Below the pieces are notes generated by a model. It was not told where the DNA came from, did not search any database, and saw only the letters and a list, made by a program, of their open reading frames with translations. The position numbers were made by a program, and so were the translations under genes. Below are positions 41,595 to 53,601 of a stretch of 63,500 bases of DNA, piece after piece. Each line of letters begins with the position of its first letter. Position 1 is the first letter of the stretch. This DNA is from Symbiodinium natans (Eukaryota; Sar; Dinophyceae; Suessiales; Symbiodiniaceae): positions 1,264,001-1,327,500 of the forward strand of contig CAJNDS010002135.1 in assembly GCA_905221605.1 (NCBI GenBank), written 5' to 3'.

Positions 41595-43501
41595 GTAGGG
41601 TTCAGGATTCTTGAATCAGGACTTAGGGGTGAGGGTTTAGGGTTTGGGGTTTAGGGGTTTAGGGTTTGGGGTTTAGGGGTTTAGGGTTTTGGGTTTAGGG
41701 TATCGGATTTAGAGTTTAGGCTTGTTTTGTGCCGGTTAAACCCTTAAAGGGGCTTCCGCGGCCTACGGGGGTTCAGGGGTGCCGGAGTTAAGGGGTCTTA
41801 GGGGCGTTTAGGGTTTGAAAAATCGAAACTTCGTGCCACCGCCAGCTGGAAGGTATTCTCCCATGTACGCCCTGTCGTACATCAAGGTGCTGGGACTTAG
41901 CTATAGGGTTCTTAAGTGGGGGTTGAGGGGTTTGGGGTTTAGGGTTTCGGGTTTAGGGTTCAGGGTTTAGGGTTTCGGGTACAGGGTTCTTAAGGGGGGT
42001 TCGGGGGGGTACGTAACCCAAGGTTCCCGAACCCCCCCCCCCCCCCAATGCTCCCTGAGACGCCCTAAGCTTCCCTAAGGTTTCCCTGGCTACCTACGAC
42101 CCATGAATCCACCTAACCCTAAACCCTAAACCTTAAGAACCCCAGAACTTAGGGGTCAGTTCTCAGGTGGCCTCCATACCCTTGGTTAATTTGCGTGAAA
42201 GCTATGTAGACAGGGTCCTACTGCGAGTTGATCCTAAACCCGAACCCTAAACCCTAAACCCGGCATGATGGCATCATGTCGGGCGCTGTGGGCTGATTGC
42301 TTGGCAGTCTCTTAGTACTGCTTGGGTGTAGTTTCTACGGTAGTTTCATGGGCCCTTCATATGGTCCCGACCCTTCTTCAAAGGCTTCAAAGGGTTCTGA
42401 TGTATGGGTCCTCATAATTTTTATAGGGTACATGATCGGTACCCTTATAAGGGCCCCTACCAAGCTTATGTAGTTGCAGACGAGCTCAGCACCCCCAAGC
42501 CCTAAACCCGAGGCCCTCAATCCCAGACCTTCGGGTTAAGGACTTCGGGTGGTGTCAACACGTTTCCATACTATAGATAGGCCCATGGGATATTTCCCTT
42601 CCTTATTGGGTTTAAGAGGATCATGTTTGGGAATTCTTTGAAAGACGGTTTTGAGGGAGGCCATCCTAGCCTACGCCCCAGCGTTGGGGGTCGGAAGAAA
42701 GTCTTGCGGGGCTCTTTTGTGGAGCAAGACTGGCTGGCACCGCAATCCCCTAAACTCCCTAAACCCCAAACCCGAAAGCCTATACACCCTAAGCCCAAAA
42801 CGCCCCAAACGGCTTACACGGCTGGGGCTGCCGTAGGCCTTAGGGATTAGGTTTAGGGGTTAGGGGTTTCAGGGTTTGAGGTTCAGGGTTTAGGCTTTAG
42901 ATAGTAGAGAGTTTTGCTTTCCACGCCTCGGGCTGCTTCTTGGTGGCCAGCCGATGCGTCGACGCACCGTTACCTGAGCCCCCGAGTTCTTGCAAATGAG
43001 CTCGTTTCATTCTGGCCTCTTTTTGGCACCCTTCTATATAGGACGGAAGCATACGAAGTCTCTCTCTAATTATAAGTGCTCTGGGCTTTCTTTTTGGTAC
43101 CTAATTCATGAGAAAGAGACAACAGAAGCCCTAAACCTCAAACCCAAAGGCATTTGTTAAAACTAGAACTATCCCCCCCCCCCCCGCCTCCGCGCACGCG
43201 CACACACAGAGACACCGAGAGACAGAGCAACAACAGCCTAAGCCCAAAAGCAGCGCATCCGCTCACCTAACATTAACAGGGTTTAGGGTTTGGGGGTGGG
43301 GCAGGGGAGCCATGCTAAACGCTAAACCCTAAACCCTAAACCCGAACCCCAACCCCACCCCCCCCCCCTATCAGTTTCTAGAACCCTAGAGTACGGGAAG
43401 CCACTGGCCCGTCCACCCCTAAACCCTCTAAACCTAAACCCTAAACCCTAAACCTAAACCCTAAACCCTAAACCCTAAACCCTAAACCCTCTCCTGTTCA
43501 G

Positions 43502-43561
43502 GAGACCGTCGTCGGAGCCCCACCGCCTCTTTTCCTGAGCGAGAAGGTGCGGCTCGGGAAG
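43502..43561 (+). CDS. Exon-like island
   Basis: Bounded by CAG and GTCTAG. Reads ETVVGAPPPLFLSEKVRLGK in phase 0. It lies between telomere tracts and no homolog is recognised. Confidence 0.4.
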
Positions 43562-43670
43562 GTCTAGGGTTGAGGGTTTAGGGTTTAGGGCTTGGGGCGT
43601 TTTGGGGCTTAGGGTTTAGGGTTTAGGGTTTAGGGGGAGTTTTGGGGTGTTTACGTTTGGGATTTAGCCA

Positions 43671-43723
43671 GCCCCATTGCCGAAGTTCAGAACACTGACT
43701 ACAAGGGAATGGCCAAAAGGCCC
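43671..43723 (+). CDS. Exon-like island
   Basis: Follows TTTAGCCAG and reads SPIAEVQNTDYKGMAKRP. Its donor is unclear. Confidence 0.3.
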
Positions 43724-44053
43724 CTGCTAAGGCTTGTTGTTGGGGCCCTAAAGGCGAAACCCTAAACCCTAAACCCTAAACCCTAAACCCTAAACCCTAA
43801 ACCCAAAGGGCGATAAGATATTGTAAGGCATTTGAACCGTACAAGCCCTAAATGTCTGCTTATGGAAGATTGGAGACTTTGGAGTTTCCTTTGTCCCATC
43901 TGCCTGAATCCAGATTCTCTGTTCCCCTAAGCCCGAAATCCTAAACCCCTCTACACTGTTACACGCAAGCCCTTAACCCCTAAGCCCTAGGCCGTATAGA
44001 CCCTAGACAAACGCTCAACCATAGACCCTAAACCCTAAATCACCGGTGACAAG

Positions 44054-44089
44054 GCTCTGTTCTCATCACCAAAGCCTTTCAACCTGTGG
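44054..44089 (+). CDS. Exon-like island, pairs with the next
   Basis: AAG before and GTTTCGGGG after, reading ALFSSPKPFNLW in phase 0. The next island (44637) is also phase 0, so the two could be consecutive exons. Confidence 0.4.
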
Positions 44090-44636
44090 GTTTCGGGGCT
44101 TTAGGGGCTTTAGGGGCTTTAGGGGCTTTAGGGGCTTTAGGAGTTTTAGGTTTAGGGCTTAGGCCTAGGGTCGTAGGGTCTTAGTGTTCAGGGTTCGGGC
44201 GGTGAGAAATGTGGGGCGTACGCGCGTTTCGCGCTCCACCGGTGGAGGCTTTAGGCTTGCAAGGCTCAACGCTGGAGTTTGGGGCCTGGGGGCTTAGTGG
44301 TTTAGGGTTTTCATTTTGGGGTTTAGGGTTGAGGGCTTAGGGTTTAGGTTTAGGTTTTCGGGTTTAGTGTTGAGGGCAATTCGGGTTTAGGGTTTAGGGC
44401 TTGGCGGTTTAGTACTCTAGGGTTTGAGGTTTGTCCTAAGCCTTAAGCTACCCGCATAGGGCTTCAAGGTTAGGTGTTTAGGCGTTATGGACTAGGGCTC
44501 CAACGGTCTAGTTGGGGATCAAGTGGGGGAGATCAAGGGTTGAGAATTACACCCTAAACACTAAAACCTAACCTTAAACCCTAAACCCTAGACCCTAAAC
44601 CCTAAACCTTAAAGCCTAACACCCGGCCTCCGCCAG

Positions 44637-44693
44637 ATCGAATATGAGACCAACGTCCCGGAGGTCGCGAAGGTGTGGCTGCCAGGGGACGGG
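44637..44693 (+). CDS. Exon-like island
   Basis: Bounded by GCCAG and GTTGGAAC. Reads IEYETNVPEVAKVWLPGDG with no stop. Probably the same gene as 44054-44089. Confidence 0.42.
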
Positions 44694-45207
44694 GTTGGAA
44701 CCCCGAACTCTAAGCCCTAAGTCCTCGGGGTATTGCGCCAGTTGCCCTAAACCCTAAACCCTAAACTCGAAACCCTAGTCTTCAACCCCATCCCTATAGG
44801 ATCTGTATCGAAGGCATTTTGATAGATGCGAAGGTCTTGGGATGCGTGTTTAAGGTTATAGGGTCCACAAGGGGTGGGGTTCAAGGTTTACGGGGGGGCT
44901 TAGGGTTGGGGGTGTATAACCCAAGGTTCCCTAATACTCCCTAGTCCCTAAAGCTCCTTCAGTTTTCTATGACTAAATAGGTACCTACCTCCCATGAACC
45001 CCCCTCCCCCACAATTGACTCAACCACAAGATCCGATCCGAAAACCTTGAACCCTAAACCCTAAGCCCCAAATGCTGACCGAAATTTTCTTCCGGCTCCC
45101 AGTTGACTCAGACAGAGAGGCAGGCCCTTCCTTATCCTTAAGAGAGACCCCCCTCCCCAACAGTGTACTCTCATCTTTGAATTCATAACCCAGCCTCCTA
45201 AAGTCAG

Positions 45208-45246
45208 AAATGTACGAAAAGCCTTGCGATCCCTTGTTCTTGCTGG
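45208..45246 (+). CDS. Exon-like island with a telomeric donor
   Basis: TCAG before, GTTTAGGG after. Reads MYEKPCDPLFLL and leaves one base that completes a glycine with the next island at 45351. Confidence 0.42.
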
Positions 45247-45347
45247 GTTTAGGGTCTAGGGTCTAGGGTCTAGGGTCTAGGGTTTAGGGTTTAGGGTTTA
45301 GGGTTTAGGGTTTAGGGTTTAGGGTTTAGGGTTTAGGGTTTAGGGTA
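45246..45347 (+). repeat. Telomere-type tract between two exon-like islands
   Basis: Four TCTAGGG-like units and about ten TTTAGGG units fill the putative intron between 45208-45246 and 45351-45390. Confidence 0.93.
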
Positions 45348-45350
45348 GAG

Positions 45351-45390
45351 GCAAGGCATATGAGAACGCGGATGTCAGGGCCCTGCCTGG
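45351..45390 (+). CDS. Exon-like island
   Basis: TAGAG before and GTGCCATA after. Reads KAYENADVRALPG and is in phase with 45208-45246 across a TTTAGGG tract. A GC donor at 45380 would instead allow joining to 45875. Confidence 0.42.
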
Positions 45391-45510
45391 GTGCCATAGC
45401 TTTGAGACCGGAAGGTTCCAGGGCCTTGGGATTTTGGTTGGGGTTTAGGGTTTAGGGTTTAGGGTTTGGGGTTTGGGGTTTGGGGTTTGGGGTTTGGGGT
45501 TTTTAGGGTT

Positions 45511-45606
45511 GGGAGGTTCCCGTTATACTAGCAGTCCTTAGTAGGGATGAGAGCACCCCCTAGTAGAATCCCTATTAAGGACTGTTTGTACAAGGGGGAG
45601 TATCCC
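45511..45606 (+). repeat. Palindromic element family 3
   Basis: GCAGTCCTTAGTAGGGAT and ATCCCTATTAAGGACTG are nearly complementary arms. Confidence 0.7.
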
Positions 45607-45874
45607 AACTTTAGGCTTTAGAGTTTACGCTTTAGGTTTTCTTTTTGGGGGTGGGGGGGTTCATTGCGTGTCGAGCTTGGGCCAGAGCTGCTCCCATCAC
45701 TTTAGCCTGCACGCGGTGTAACCATATAGAGTTCTTAGAGGTGCGGGTTCAGGGTTTAAGGTTCTCTGGTTCAGGGGTTGGGGGTTTAGGGTTTAGGGTT
45801 GTAAAATTCAGCCAATTCAATGGCCAATCATGAACCTCCAAAGGCGTGAGCATGGTTGTCTTTTTGTGTGCCAG

Positions 45875-45922
45875 GAGCTGATCACCACGCGACGCCTGCT
45901 CAAGGGGGGCAGCGACAGCGAG
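45875..45922 (+). CDS. Exon-like island
   Basis: Bounded by GCCAG and GTGCATC. Sixteen codons, ELITTRRLLKGGSDSE, phase 0. Confidence 0.4.
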
Positions 45923-46709
45923 GTGCATCATAGTATTATAGGAAAACAAGAGTTCTTAGGGTATTTCCACTAGTATGGGTTCTTAAAAGGGGACACCCCT
46001 TGTGTACCCCTGATATACCCTATACAACCCAAGGGCCCAATACTTCAGAACTTTTTAGAGGAGGCAAGGGGCCATATGAAGAGACCATGTAACTACCCTC
46101 AGAAAGTGGGTTGGGCTTCAGAGTCAGGATTTGGGGTTCTTAGGGTTTAGGGTTTAGGGTTTAGGGCTTGGAGCTCAGGATTCAGGGGTGTAGGGCAGAT
46201 ACTTGCGGGGGAACTGGAAACACCAGAGCAACCCCTCAACTCCTGGGCTTCTCTGGATGCCTCACGTCATAGATGCTGGCTCCCCTCCTCCCCTAAACCC
46301 TAATAACGCGCAGCAGTGCGGAAATCACGCGTGGTCTTGAGGTTTGGGGTTTGAGCTAAGTAAGGTCCAGGACTTGGCAGGTCTGACTACCAGCGAAACC
46401 CTAAGCCCTCAACCCCCAACCCCTAAAATGCAAAACCCGACACCCTGAACCGTTGCCTCCAATCCTTTACAAACCCTCACCCCCTGAACCCTAAACCCTA
46501 AACCCTAAACCCCTGGACCTTCAGCCCGAAGCCCTGACCATCTCCGCCGCCTGAGGAGGAGCACTGAGCGAGGGCCTGCAAGTAGCATCTTGCCCAGCGC
46601 GATATGAAGCCCATAGCGGCCATAGCGTGTTCAGGGGAGACCTATACAGGGTACAGGGCTTAGGGCGCCTTGGATCCCCCCAAAGTAAGGCATGCTTCAC
46701 TTTCTCCAT

Positions 46710-46812
46710 TGAGATTGCTCATGGGCTTCACAAAAAACCGGCTTATATTGCTTCATGTGGACTCGTCAGTTTTGTTCTCGCGACCCTGCTTTTTTTTGAG
46801 TACGAAAAGGAG
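46710..46812 (+). CDS. Exon-like island with a membrane segment
   Basis: Reads IEIAHGLHKKPAY, then SCGLVSFVLATLLFFEYEK, followed by a consensus-like donor GTAAGTTGG at 46812. The upstream boundary is not clear. Confidence 0.33.
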
Positions 46813-47014
46813 TAAGTTGGCCAGCGCTTGACGTTGAACCGGCGAATCCTCCAAGGTTCAGAGTTTAGGCGGGATAATAGGGCTTATAGGGTTTAGGGTT
46901 TAGGGCTTAGAGGGTTTATACGGCGAATAGGGCTTATACGGTTTATCGGGTTTCTAGGGTTTACAGGTTTTAGGGTTCAAAGGGTTTGTAGGGTTCATAG
47001 GGTTTATGGGGTTT

Positions 47015-47081
47015 ACCCCTAAACCCTAAACCCTAAACCCTAAACCCTAAACCCTAAACCCTAAACCCTAAACCCTAAACC
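47015..47081 (-). repeat. Telomere-type tract (CCCTAAA)n
   Basis: About nine units. Confidence 0.94.
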
Positions 47082-47867
47082 AAGTACACCCTATAAGCCC
47101 CGCAAACCCCGTGGTTTAGGCTCCCACACACGGACACTTACACGTAGTCAAGGACGCAAGGCATGCAAGCCCCAGACCCCTGCAGCCCAAACCTCTTGTT
47201 GGCTTAGTACCGATCTATCCCCAACGGCAGGACTTGACTTCCTAAAGCCCTACTCTTACCGGTTTAGGGTTTAGAGTTTAGGGTTTAGGGTTTAGGGGCT
47301 TTCTCAGCAGCCCACCTGCTGGTCGATAGACCCCAAGCCCGCTGACCCTAACCCGTATCCCCCCTCCCCTCAAGCCCGAGAAACCTGCCCTACACTTGAA
47401 ACCCGCAACAGAAGCCTCACCCGGAGGCACACGGCCTCATTTTCTGTTGAGGGTCCTCACTTGACATGCAAAACCAAATGACACTGACAATGCTAATCAT
47501 GATAGCAAACGTAGTAATAGTCATCACCGACATCCACCATCATCACGATCATCATCACCATCTCCATCAAGTAATTGTAGCCGTAAGTGTAAAGAACATT
47601 AGTCATGCTGCCCATATGCTATTGACAGCATTGGGGCTGTATGCAGGCATTGGGCTGGGCCACCCAGAAACAGCGACCCCCAAGCACCCCAAAACAGCCC
47701 GAAACACCATCAGCCCTAAACCCGAAACCCCAAACCGCTCAACCACAAGACACCCTCGACTCTAAACACCATCAACGCTGACACCCTGAACCCCTGAAAC
47801 CTCAACCCTCAACCCTGCCATAAACTCCAAAACCCTTAAACCCCTACACTGAGCCCCTTACCACTCT

Positions 47868-47954
47868 CCCCCAAACCCCAAACCCCAAACCCCAAACCCC
47901 AAACCCCAAACCCTAAACCCCAAACCCCAAACCCTAACCCTAAACCCTAAACCT
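47868..47954 (-). repeat. Variant telomere tract (CCCCAAA)n
   Basis: CCCCAAA units with some CCCTAAA, the complement of the TTTGGGG variant. Confidence 0.9.
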
Positions 47955-48036
47955 GGTGGCCGGGGGCTCAAACAGCGACGACACGGATCTGGGGCGCCCA
48001 TTGGCGGCCCGGGGAGACCAAGGCTGGACGTCTCAG
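47955..48036 (+). CDS. Exon-like island, weak
   Basis: A GC-rich stretch between telomere-variant tracts reads VAGGSNSDDTDLGRPLAARG, then DQGWTSQ, and ends at CAG before GTTGTG. No clear acceptor. Confidence 0.25.
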
Positions 48037-48615
48037 GTTGTGTTGGGGTTTAGGGTTAAGGTTTTAGGGTTTTTAGGGGTTTTTAGGGGTTTTTAGGGGT
48101 TTTAGGGTTTTTAGGGTTTTTAGGGTTTTTTAAGGTTTAGGGTTTAGGGTTTGTAAGGTTTAGGGCTTAGAGTGTTGGGCTTAGTGTTAGGGTGTAGGGT
48201 GTGTAAGGGTGCAGGGCTTAGGGTTTAAATTATAAAGGCCGGTGGCCTCTCTCTCTCTCACCCTTATACCTGAACATCGCCGCTACATACCCTAATAAGA
48301 ACCCCGAGTATATGCCCTTTAACCCGAAACCCTACTTAACGAGACCACCAACCCACATAAGGGTTTAAGGTTTACGGCTTGGAGTTTTGGGTTTGGTGTT
48401 ATAGGGTTTGGGGTTTAGGGTGTGTTGGGGCTAGGGGGTGAGGGCGTTAGGGTGTTTAGGCTCCATGATACAACCGTCTGTCGCAAACATTGATGCCAAA
48501 CATAACCCTAAACCCCAAACGCCAAACGCCCGAAAAACAAGCATGCAAATCGAAGAAAATGGCTTGAAGAACCCGAACACCAGGAACAAACCAGAAAGAA
48601 AGCTCCATTAGTCAG

Positions 48616-48666
48616 GCGAATTTGCAGATCACAACAGAACCCAGCTATTACAAGAGAATTCCCACA
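48616..48666 (+). CDS. Exon-like island
   Basis: GTCAG before and GTACGG after. Seventeen codons, ANLQITTEPSYYKRIPT, phase 0. Confidence 0.42.
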
Positions 48667-49134
48667 GTACGGAGCAACAACCCTAAACCCAAAACCCCAA
48701 ACCCTAAACCCTAAACCCCAAACCCCAAACCCTAAACAAGTGATCCCAAGGCGCGTCGCGATGGCCGCCATCGGCAAAGCACCCTCCTCAAGGATTAGGG
48801 TTTGCGTTTTTGGGGGTTGAGGAGTCTAGGGGGTTAGGGGTTTAGGGCTTTCGGTAGGGGTTTAGGGGTTTCCGGGGTTGAGGTTTTTTAGGGGTTCAGG
48901 TGGAAGTTTGGGGGTTTCGGGTTCGAGGGGTTTGGGGGTTTGGGGCTTAGGTTTCTAGGGCCACGAGGGTTTAGTGTCTCAGGGTTGAGGGGTTTAGGTG
49001 TTCAGGGATGCAGGGTTCTCGTTGTAAGGGTTTCAAGATTTAGGGGAGGAGGGTTTGGGGGCTTAGGGTTCGTGATTGGAGGGAGGACTGCTGGCAAGTT
49101 GGCACAACCCAAGGCCCTAAACCCCTAAGATGAC

Positions 49135-49444
49135 CTAAACCCTAAACCCTAAACCCTAAACCCTAAACCCTAAACATCCCTAAACCCTAAACCCTAAACC
49201 CTAAACCCTAAACCCTAAACTACCCGAAACCAACCAACTCTGGAGCCCCAGAAGATGCGAGGATGCCCAAGTAGCACCCTTACTTCCTTGTTTACGGGTG
49301 GGAAGGGGAGGGAACTCTAAACCCTAAACCCTACAAAGCCTAAACCCTAAACCCTAAACCCTAAACCCTGATAGCTGTAACCCTAAACCCTAAACCCTAA
49401 ACCCTAAACCCTAAACCCTAAACCCTAAACCCTAAACCCTAAAG
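49135..49444 (-). repeat. Clustered CCCTAAA tracts
   Basis: Tracts at 49135-49220, 49319-49369 and 49375-49444, separated by short unique DNA. Confidence 0.9.
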
Positions 49445-49446
49445 AG

Positions 49447-49550
49447 GTACCAGCCGCAGATGCTCGTCCTGAACACCAGGAAGGGTCCGGTCGCAGTTTC
49501 TGGCGGGACTCCTGCAGCTGAGGATGAGGATGACAGCGCTGGACTTCTGG
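49447..49550 (+). CDS. Exon-like island with a telomeric donor
   Basis: AGAG before and GTTTAGGG after. Reads YQPQMLVLNTRKGPVAVSGG followed by an acidic stretch. A second frame is also open, so the frame is tentative. Confidence 0.38.
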
Positions 49551-50059
49551 GTTTAGGGTTTAGGGTTTAGGGTACAGAGCCCAGATGGACAGATCAGCAA
49601 TGTCACAACACAGATGAAGAGTTGAAGAAGCACGGCGGCCGACCCGAGCGAGATCGGGAGGAGGCTGAAGCCCGGGTCAGCCGATCTCATCTTCCCGCAA
49701 CCTCTTGAGGGTTCAGGGTTTAGGGTTTAGGGTTTAAGGTTTAGGGTTTAGGGTTGAGGGTTTAGGGTTTAGGGTTAGCAAGAGCAGTGCAGTTGATCTA
49801 GTTTTCAAGCGTTTGGGGGGCTGAGGGGGACTTCGGTTTCCGGATCTAGGGGTGTTCCACCAAAGTGCTGTAACGGGGAGCGATGTTTACGATGGTTTCT
49901 TGCGGCAACTGTTACTGTGTTACTGTGGCGGGGGGGGGGGGGGGGGAAGAACCTAGCCCGGCCATGGCCATTAGCCTAAACGGCCCAGGAAACACAACAG
50001 GAAGAACCTAGCCGAGCCCTACCCTTAGGGTTTTTAGGGTTTAGGGTTACATCGCCAAG

Positions 50060-50192
50060 GAACCACAAGAGGCCAATGAGGTGGTGGAGGGCAATGAGCC
50101 TCCGGCTGCGGGCAATGAGCCTCAGGCCGAGGGCAACGAGCCTCAGGCCGAGGGCAGCCCGCCAGCAGCGGAGCCTGAGAAGGAGCACTTCA
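50060..50192 (+). CDS. Exon-like island, acidic repeats
   Basis: After CCAAG the frame reads EPQEANEVVEGNEPPAAG, then EGNEPQA units and EPEKEHF. Three copies of a 21-24-nt unit (GGCAATGAGCCTC) give the low-complexity protein. It probably ends at a GC or GA donor near 50180-50192. Confidence 0.42.
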
Positions 50193-51144
50193 TGCCCCAA
50201 TCCTTGAACCCTAAACCCTGAACCCTAAACCCTAAACCCTGAACCCTAAACCCTAAACCCTGAACCCTAAACCCTGAACCCTGAACCCTAAACCCTGAAC
50301 CCCACACCTTGGAACCGTGATTATGAACCCAAAGCCCGCCCTAAGCACCTGACCCCAGCGGATGCCGTAGCAAGTGCATGAAGGGCTCCCTGGCGCAAAC
50401 CCATCTATGGCAGAGCCTCCGATTAGACCCTAAACCCCAAACCCTAATAAACCCCAAACCCTAAACCCTAAACCCAAAATCTAAACCCTGAACCCTAAAC
50501 CCTAAACCCTACACCTCCACCAAAAGACGCCCCACCCACTTCTCGGAAGCTAAGAAGAGTTGAGTTGCATGCCGGCTGTTTGGGCGTGAAAGATCCTGGG
50601 TTTAGAGTTTAAGGTTTAGGGTTTAGGGCCCCTAGACCACTAAACCCGACACCCTGATTTAGAGTTAAGGGTAGGTTTCGGATTTAGAGTTCAGGGTCTA
50701 GGGTCTAATTGTCTAAGGGTTGAAGTTTGCTGTTACCGGTTCTGGGTCCGTGGCGTGTTGTACCAGGACAGGGGCTGCAAGTTTTGGGATCTGTTTAAGG
50801 TTCCATGTATGGGCCCTTCATTTGGGTCCCTTGTGACATAACCTTATGTACACTTTACATGATAGGGCACCATACTTCGGATTTCTAGAAACAAGGGGCA
50901 GGGCATACTAAGGGCCCGTCGTCCTAAGGGCTTAGGGGTTGGGGTTTTCCGGCAAAAGGGGGCCAGTTTAGCAAACCTACCCTACTTAGTACAGTTATAA
51001 ACGGAGGGTCAGTGGGGCAGCAAGTGAGCCGAACCCTAAGCCCAGACCCTTAAACCATTTAGGGTTCAGGGTTTAGGGTTGAGGGTGTAGCGTTTATGGT
51101 TTCGGGTTTAGGGTTTGCACCCTAAGCCCTAGTTTGTTTTTGAG

Positions 51145-51204
51145 CAGTTCCTTGGTCTCATGAGCCTTCAAAGCACACCGGAACGAGCAAAGACGCCGGG
51201 ATAA
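51145..51204 (+). CDS. 3' exon candidate
   Basis: After TTTTTGAG the frame reads QFLGLMSLQSTPERAKTPG and stops at TAA 51202-51204. It may close the gene that includes 50060-50192. Another frame is open as well. Confidence 0.33.
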   Translation, partial: QFLGLMSLQSTPERAKTPG

Positions 51205-51362
51205 GCTCTTCTTCCTTATCTGCGGTTTAGCTCCTGTGAGACGCACTTGCTAGGGTTCAGGGGTTTAGGGGTTTCGGGGTTTAGGGTTTAGGGTGTAGGG
51301 GTTGAGGGTTTAGGGGTTTAGGGGTGTCTGGGGCAAGTGCAACCCCTCTGCCGGAAACAGGG

Positions 51363-52123
51363 ATGGGTTCGCAGTTCATCTCCTCCCGGGCCGGGGCGGT
51401 GATCGTGGCTTGTGTTCGTCAAACTGGCCGAGTTGCCTTGCAGAGGTACCGAGCCAGGTTTAGGGCTTAGGGTTTAGGGCTTAGGGTTTAGGGTTTAGGG
51501 TTTAGGGTTTGGGGCCTGAGGGTCATGAGAACACACGACGACCCAACCCCTGCAGAGATCGCTCTGGTGAGGTCCGAGATGCCTCTTGAGGCTACGGCGT
51601 ACATGGTTTAGGGTTTAGGGTTTAGGGTTTAGGGTTTAGGGATGAGGGTTAGGAAGAGGGCCTTTCGAATAAATGTAGACGCGAGCAGCTGAGCATGTGG
51701 CTTGACCTGAGTGGCTTTCCCTGTGGGCTGTTTTAGGACGGGATCAGGGTACCCTAAGCCTAAAATCCGCACAAAAATTGGTGGGCAAGGCACAAAAATT
51801 CGTGGGCAAGGCACGTGGGCACAGCCCCCCCCCCAACCCCCCACCACTCCCCTCCCACCCCCCACCCCAACTTTTGTATGAAGATACTTTATGGTTTCTT
51901 AATGTTATGGGATTCTCTGGGTGGGTGGGTGTTATATCCGAGCCGTAAATCTGCTCGATCCGGAGCTGCTGAACCCTAAACCCTAAACCCCAAACCCTAA
52001 ACCCTAGACCCTAACTAAGCCACCATCCTTCTTCCCAAGAACCCCGACCCTGCTCGTGAAGAGGAGCCAACCGCCGAACCGGAGGAAGTCGCCCCAGAGG
52101 AGGGTGCCACTTTCCCTAAATGA
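51363..52123 (+). CDS. Short three-exon gene, 66-residue protein
   Basis: Exons 51363-51431, 51558-51605 and 52040-52120, stop TGA 52121-52123. Both introns are GT-AG and phase 0; the second begins with GTTTAGGG telomere repeats. The protein starts MGSQFISSRAGAVIVACVRQ, continues IALVRSEMPLEATAYM and ends in a Glu/Pro-rich tail (EEEPTAEPEEVAPEEGATFP). The N-terminus is weakly hydrophobic and basic, so organelle targeting is possible. An alternative acceptor at 52019 would add about six residues with another phase. Family unknown. Confidence 0.52.
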
Positions 52124-52575
52124 CTAAACCCTAAACCCTAAACCCCTTTCTTGCCTGTTCCGATCCTGTTCCCTCAGCCCTTAACCTTGAACCCTTTCCC
52201 CTCAACCATAAACCCTAAACCCTAAACCCTAAACCCGAAACCCTAGCTCCTGCCCCACCTCCTTTCGCAGCCCTAAAGAAAAAACGAGTCGTGGAGGATG
52301 TAGGTTTCTGTCAGCCCAAACGAGTCAAGACCTCAGCCACCCACACACTGAGACACTCAGAGTTGAGGGTCTTAGGGGTTTGGTGGTTTTAGGGTTTCAG
52401 GGTTTCGGGGTCTTGGGGTTCAGGGTTGTAGGATTTCAGGGTCTTGGGACTAAGTTGTTGAAGAATCAAGGGTTTTGGATTTAGGCGTTTAAGGCTTCAA
52501 GAGTTTTAGTTGTAGGGTTTCAGGGTTTCAGGGTTACCGGGTCCGGCACCTTTGTGACCGACGCGATGCGTTCAG

Positions 52576-52638
52576 GACGTGATCGTCGAGGGCGACCGCC
52601 CGGCATTGCGGAACTCCCGATTCTCCGCCGCGGCCTGA
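52576..52638 (+). CDS. 3' exon candidate
   Basis: After TTCAG the frame reads DVIVEGDRPALRNSRFSAAA and ends in TGA 52636-52638. Its partner exons were not found. Confidence 0.4.
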   Translation, partial: DVIVEGDRPALRNSRFSAAA

Positions 52639-53168
52639 GGCTTCAGACCCTAAACCCTAAACCCTAAACCCTGCCGAGAAGCCCCTAGAGGCCCTGAATA
52701 CCCTGCAAGCCCTAGCAACCCTCAACCCTGAACCCTAAACCCTAAACCCTACAAGCCCTAGCCCTAGTGTCGAAACCCTCCCTACGACCGCAGCCCTAAA
52801 CCCCTAAACCCCGAAACCCTGAACCTTGAAGCCCTGAACTCTAAACTCCCTGCAAGAGCATGACGACCCCTGGCTTTCCTTCGGTTTAGGGTTTGGGGTT
52901 TAGGGTTTCGGGTTACGGTTATAGGGTTTATAGGGTTTGATGGTTTAGAGGGTTTATAGGGTGTAATGATAGGGTTTAGAGGGTTGATAGGGTTTATAGG
53001 CTTTGTAGGGTTTGCAGGGTTTCGGGTTTATAGGGTTTATAAGGTTTAGGGTTTAGGGTTTAGGGTTTAGGGTTAGGGTTTAGGGTTTAGGGTACCCGAA
53101 CTAAACTCTTGCGACGGCCCATTTGGAACCCTGTAAGCAAAAGCCCGCACCCGTTCCCCCGTGCTGAG

Positions 53169-53218
53169 GGCGGCAAAGAGGAGCTGGAGATGCTGGAGGA
53201 CTGCAGATTGGTTGGAGA
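53169..53218 (+). CDS. Exon-like island with a telomeric donor
   Basis: GCTGAG before and GTTTAGGG after (donor at 53219). Reads GGKEELEMLEDCRLVG. Confidence 0.4.
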
Positions 53219-53219
53219 G

Positions 53220-53280
53220 TTTAGGGTTTAGGGTTTAGGGTTTAGGGTTTAGGGTTTAGGGTTTAGGGTTTAGGGTTTGG
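53220..53280 (+). repeat. Telomere-type tract (TTTAGGG)n
   Basis: About eight units starting at the donor of the island 53169-53218. Confidence 0.94.
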
Positions 53281-53439
53281 GTGTTTCGTGTTCAGGGTGC
53301 AGGGTGCAGGGTTTAGGGTTCAGGGTTCAGGGGGCTTCGCGTCGAGGGTTTAGGAGAGAGAGAGGGGCAGAGAGACCGTCATCGGCCCAGGCAGAGGGGT
53401 TTTGGGGGTTAAGAAGCCAACCGAACCATCAGCCACTAA

Positions 53440-53595
53440 CTACTTGAAGGTTCATGGTACTTACTAGCCAATTATAACTGGGCTTCTAACCCTACTTAGA
53501 ATTGGGATAACCCCTAGAAGGCCCTTTAGGGGTATTATAAGTAGGGTTATAAGTACAGTTATAATTGGTTAGTAAGTACCATGAACCTGCAAGTA
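53440..53595 (+). repeat. Inverted-repeat element family 4, long copy
   Basis: Arms of about 40 bp: CTACTTGAAGGTTCATGGTA, then CCAATTATAACTG; opposite arm CAGTTATAATTGG, then ACCATGAACCTGCAAGTA. Capable of a strong hairpin. Confidence 0.75.
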
Positions 53596-53601
53596 AGCCA
53601 G

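Noticed and set aside
47466-47765. His-rich ORF (HHHHDHHHH)
   Set aside because: It comes from a local CAT/CAC repeat, with no splice sites or protein-like remainder.
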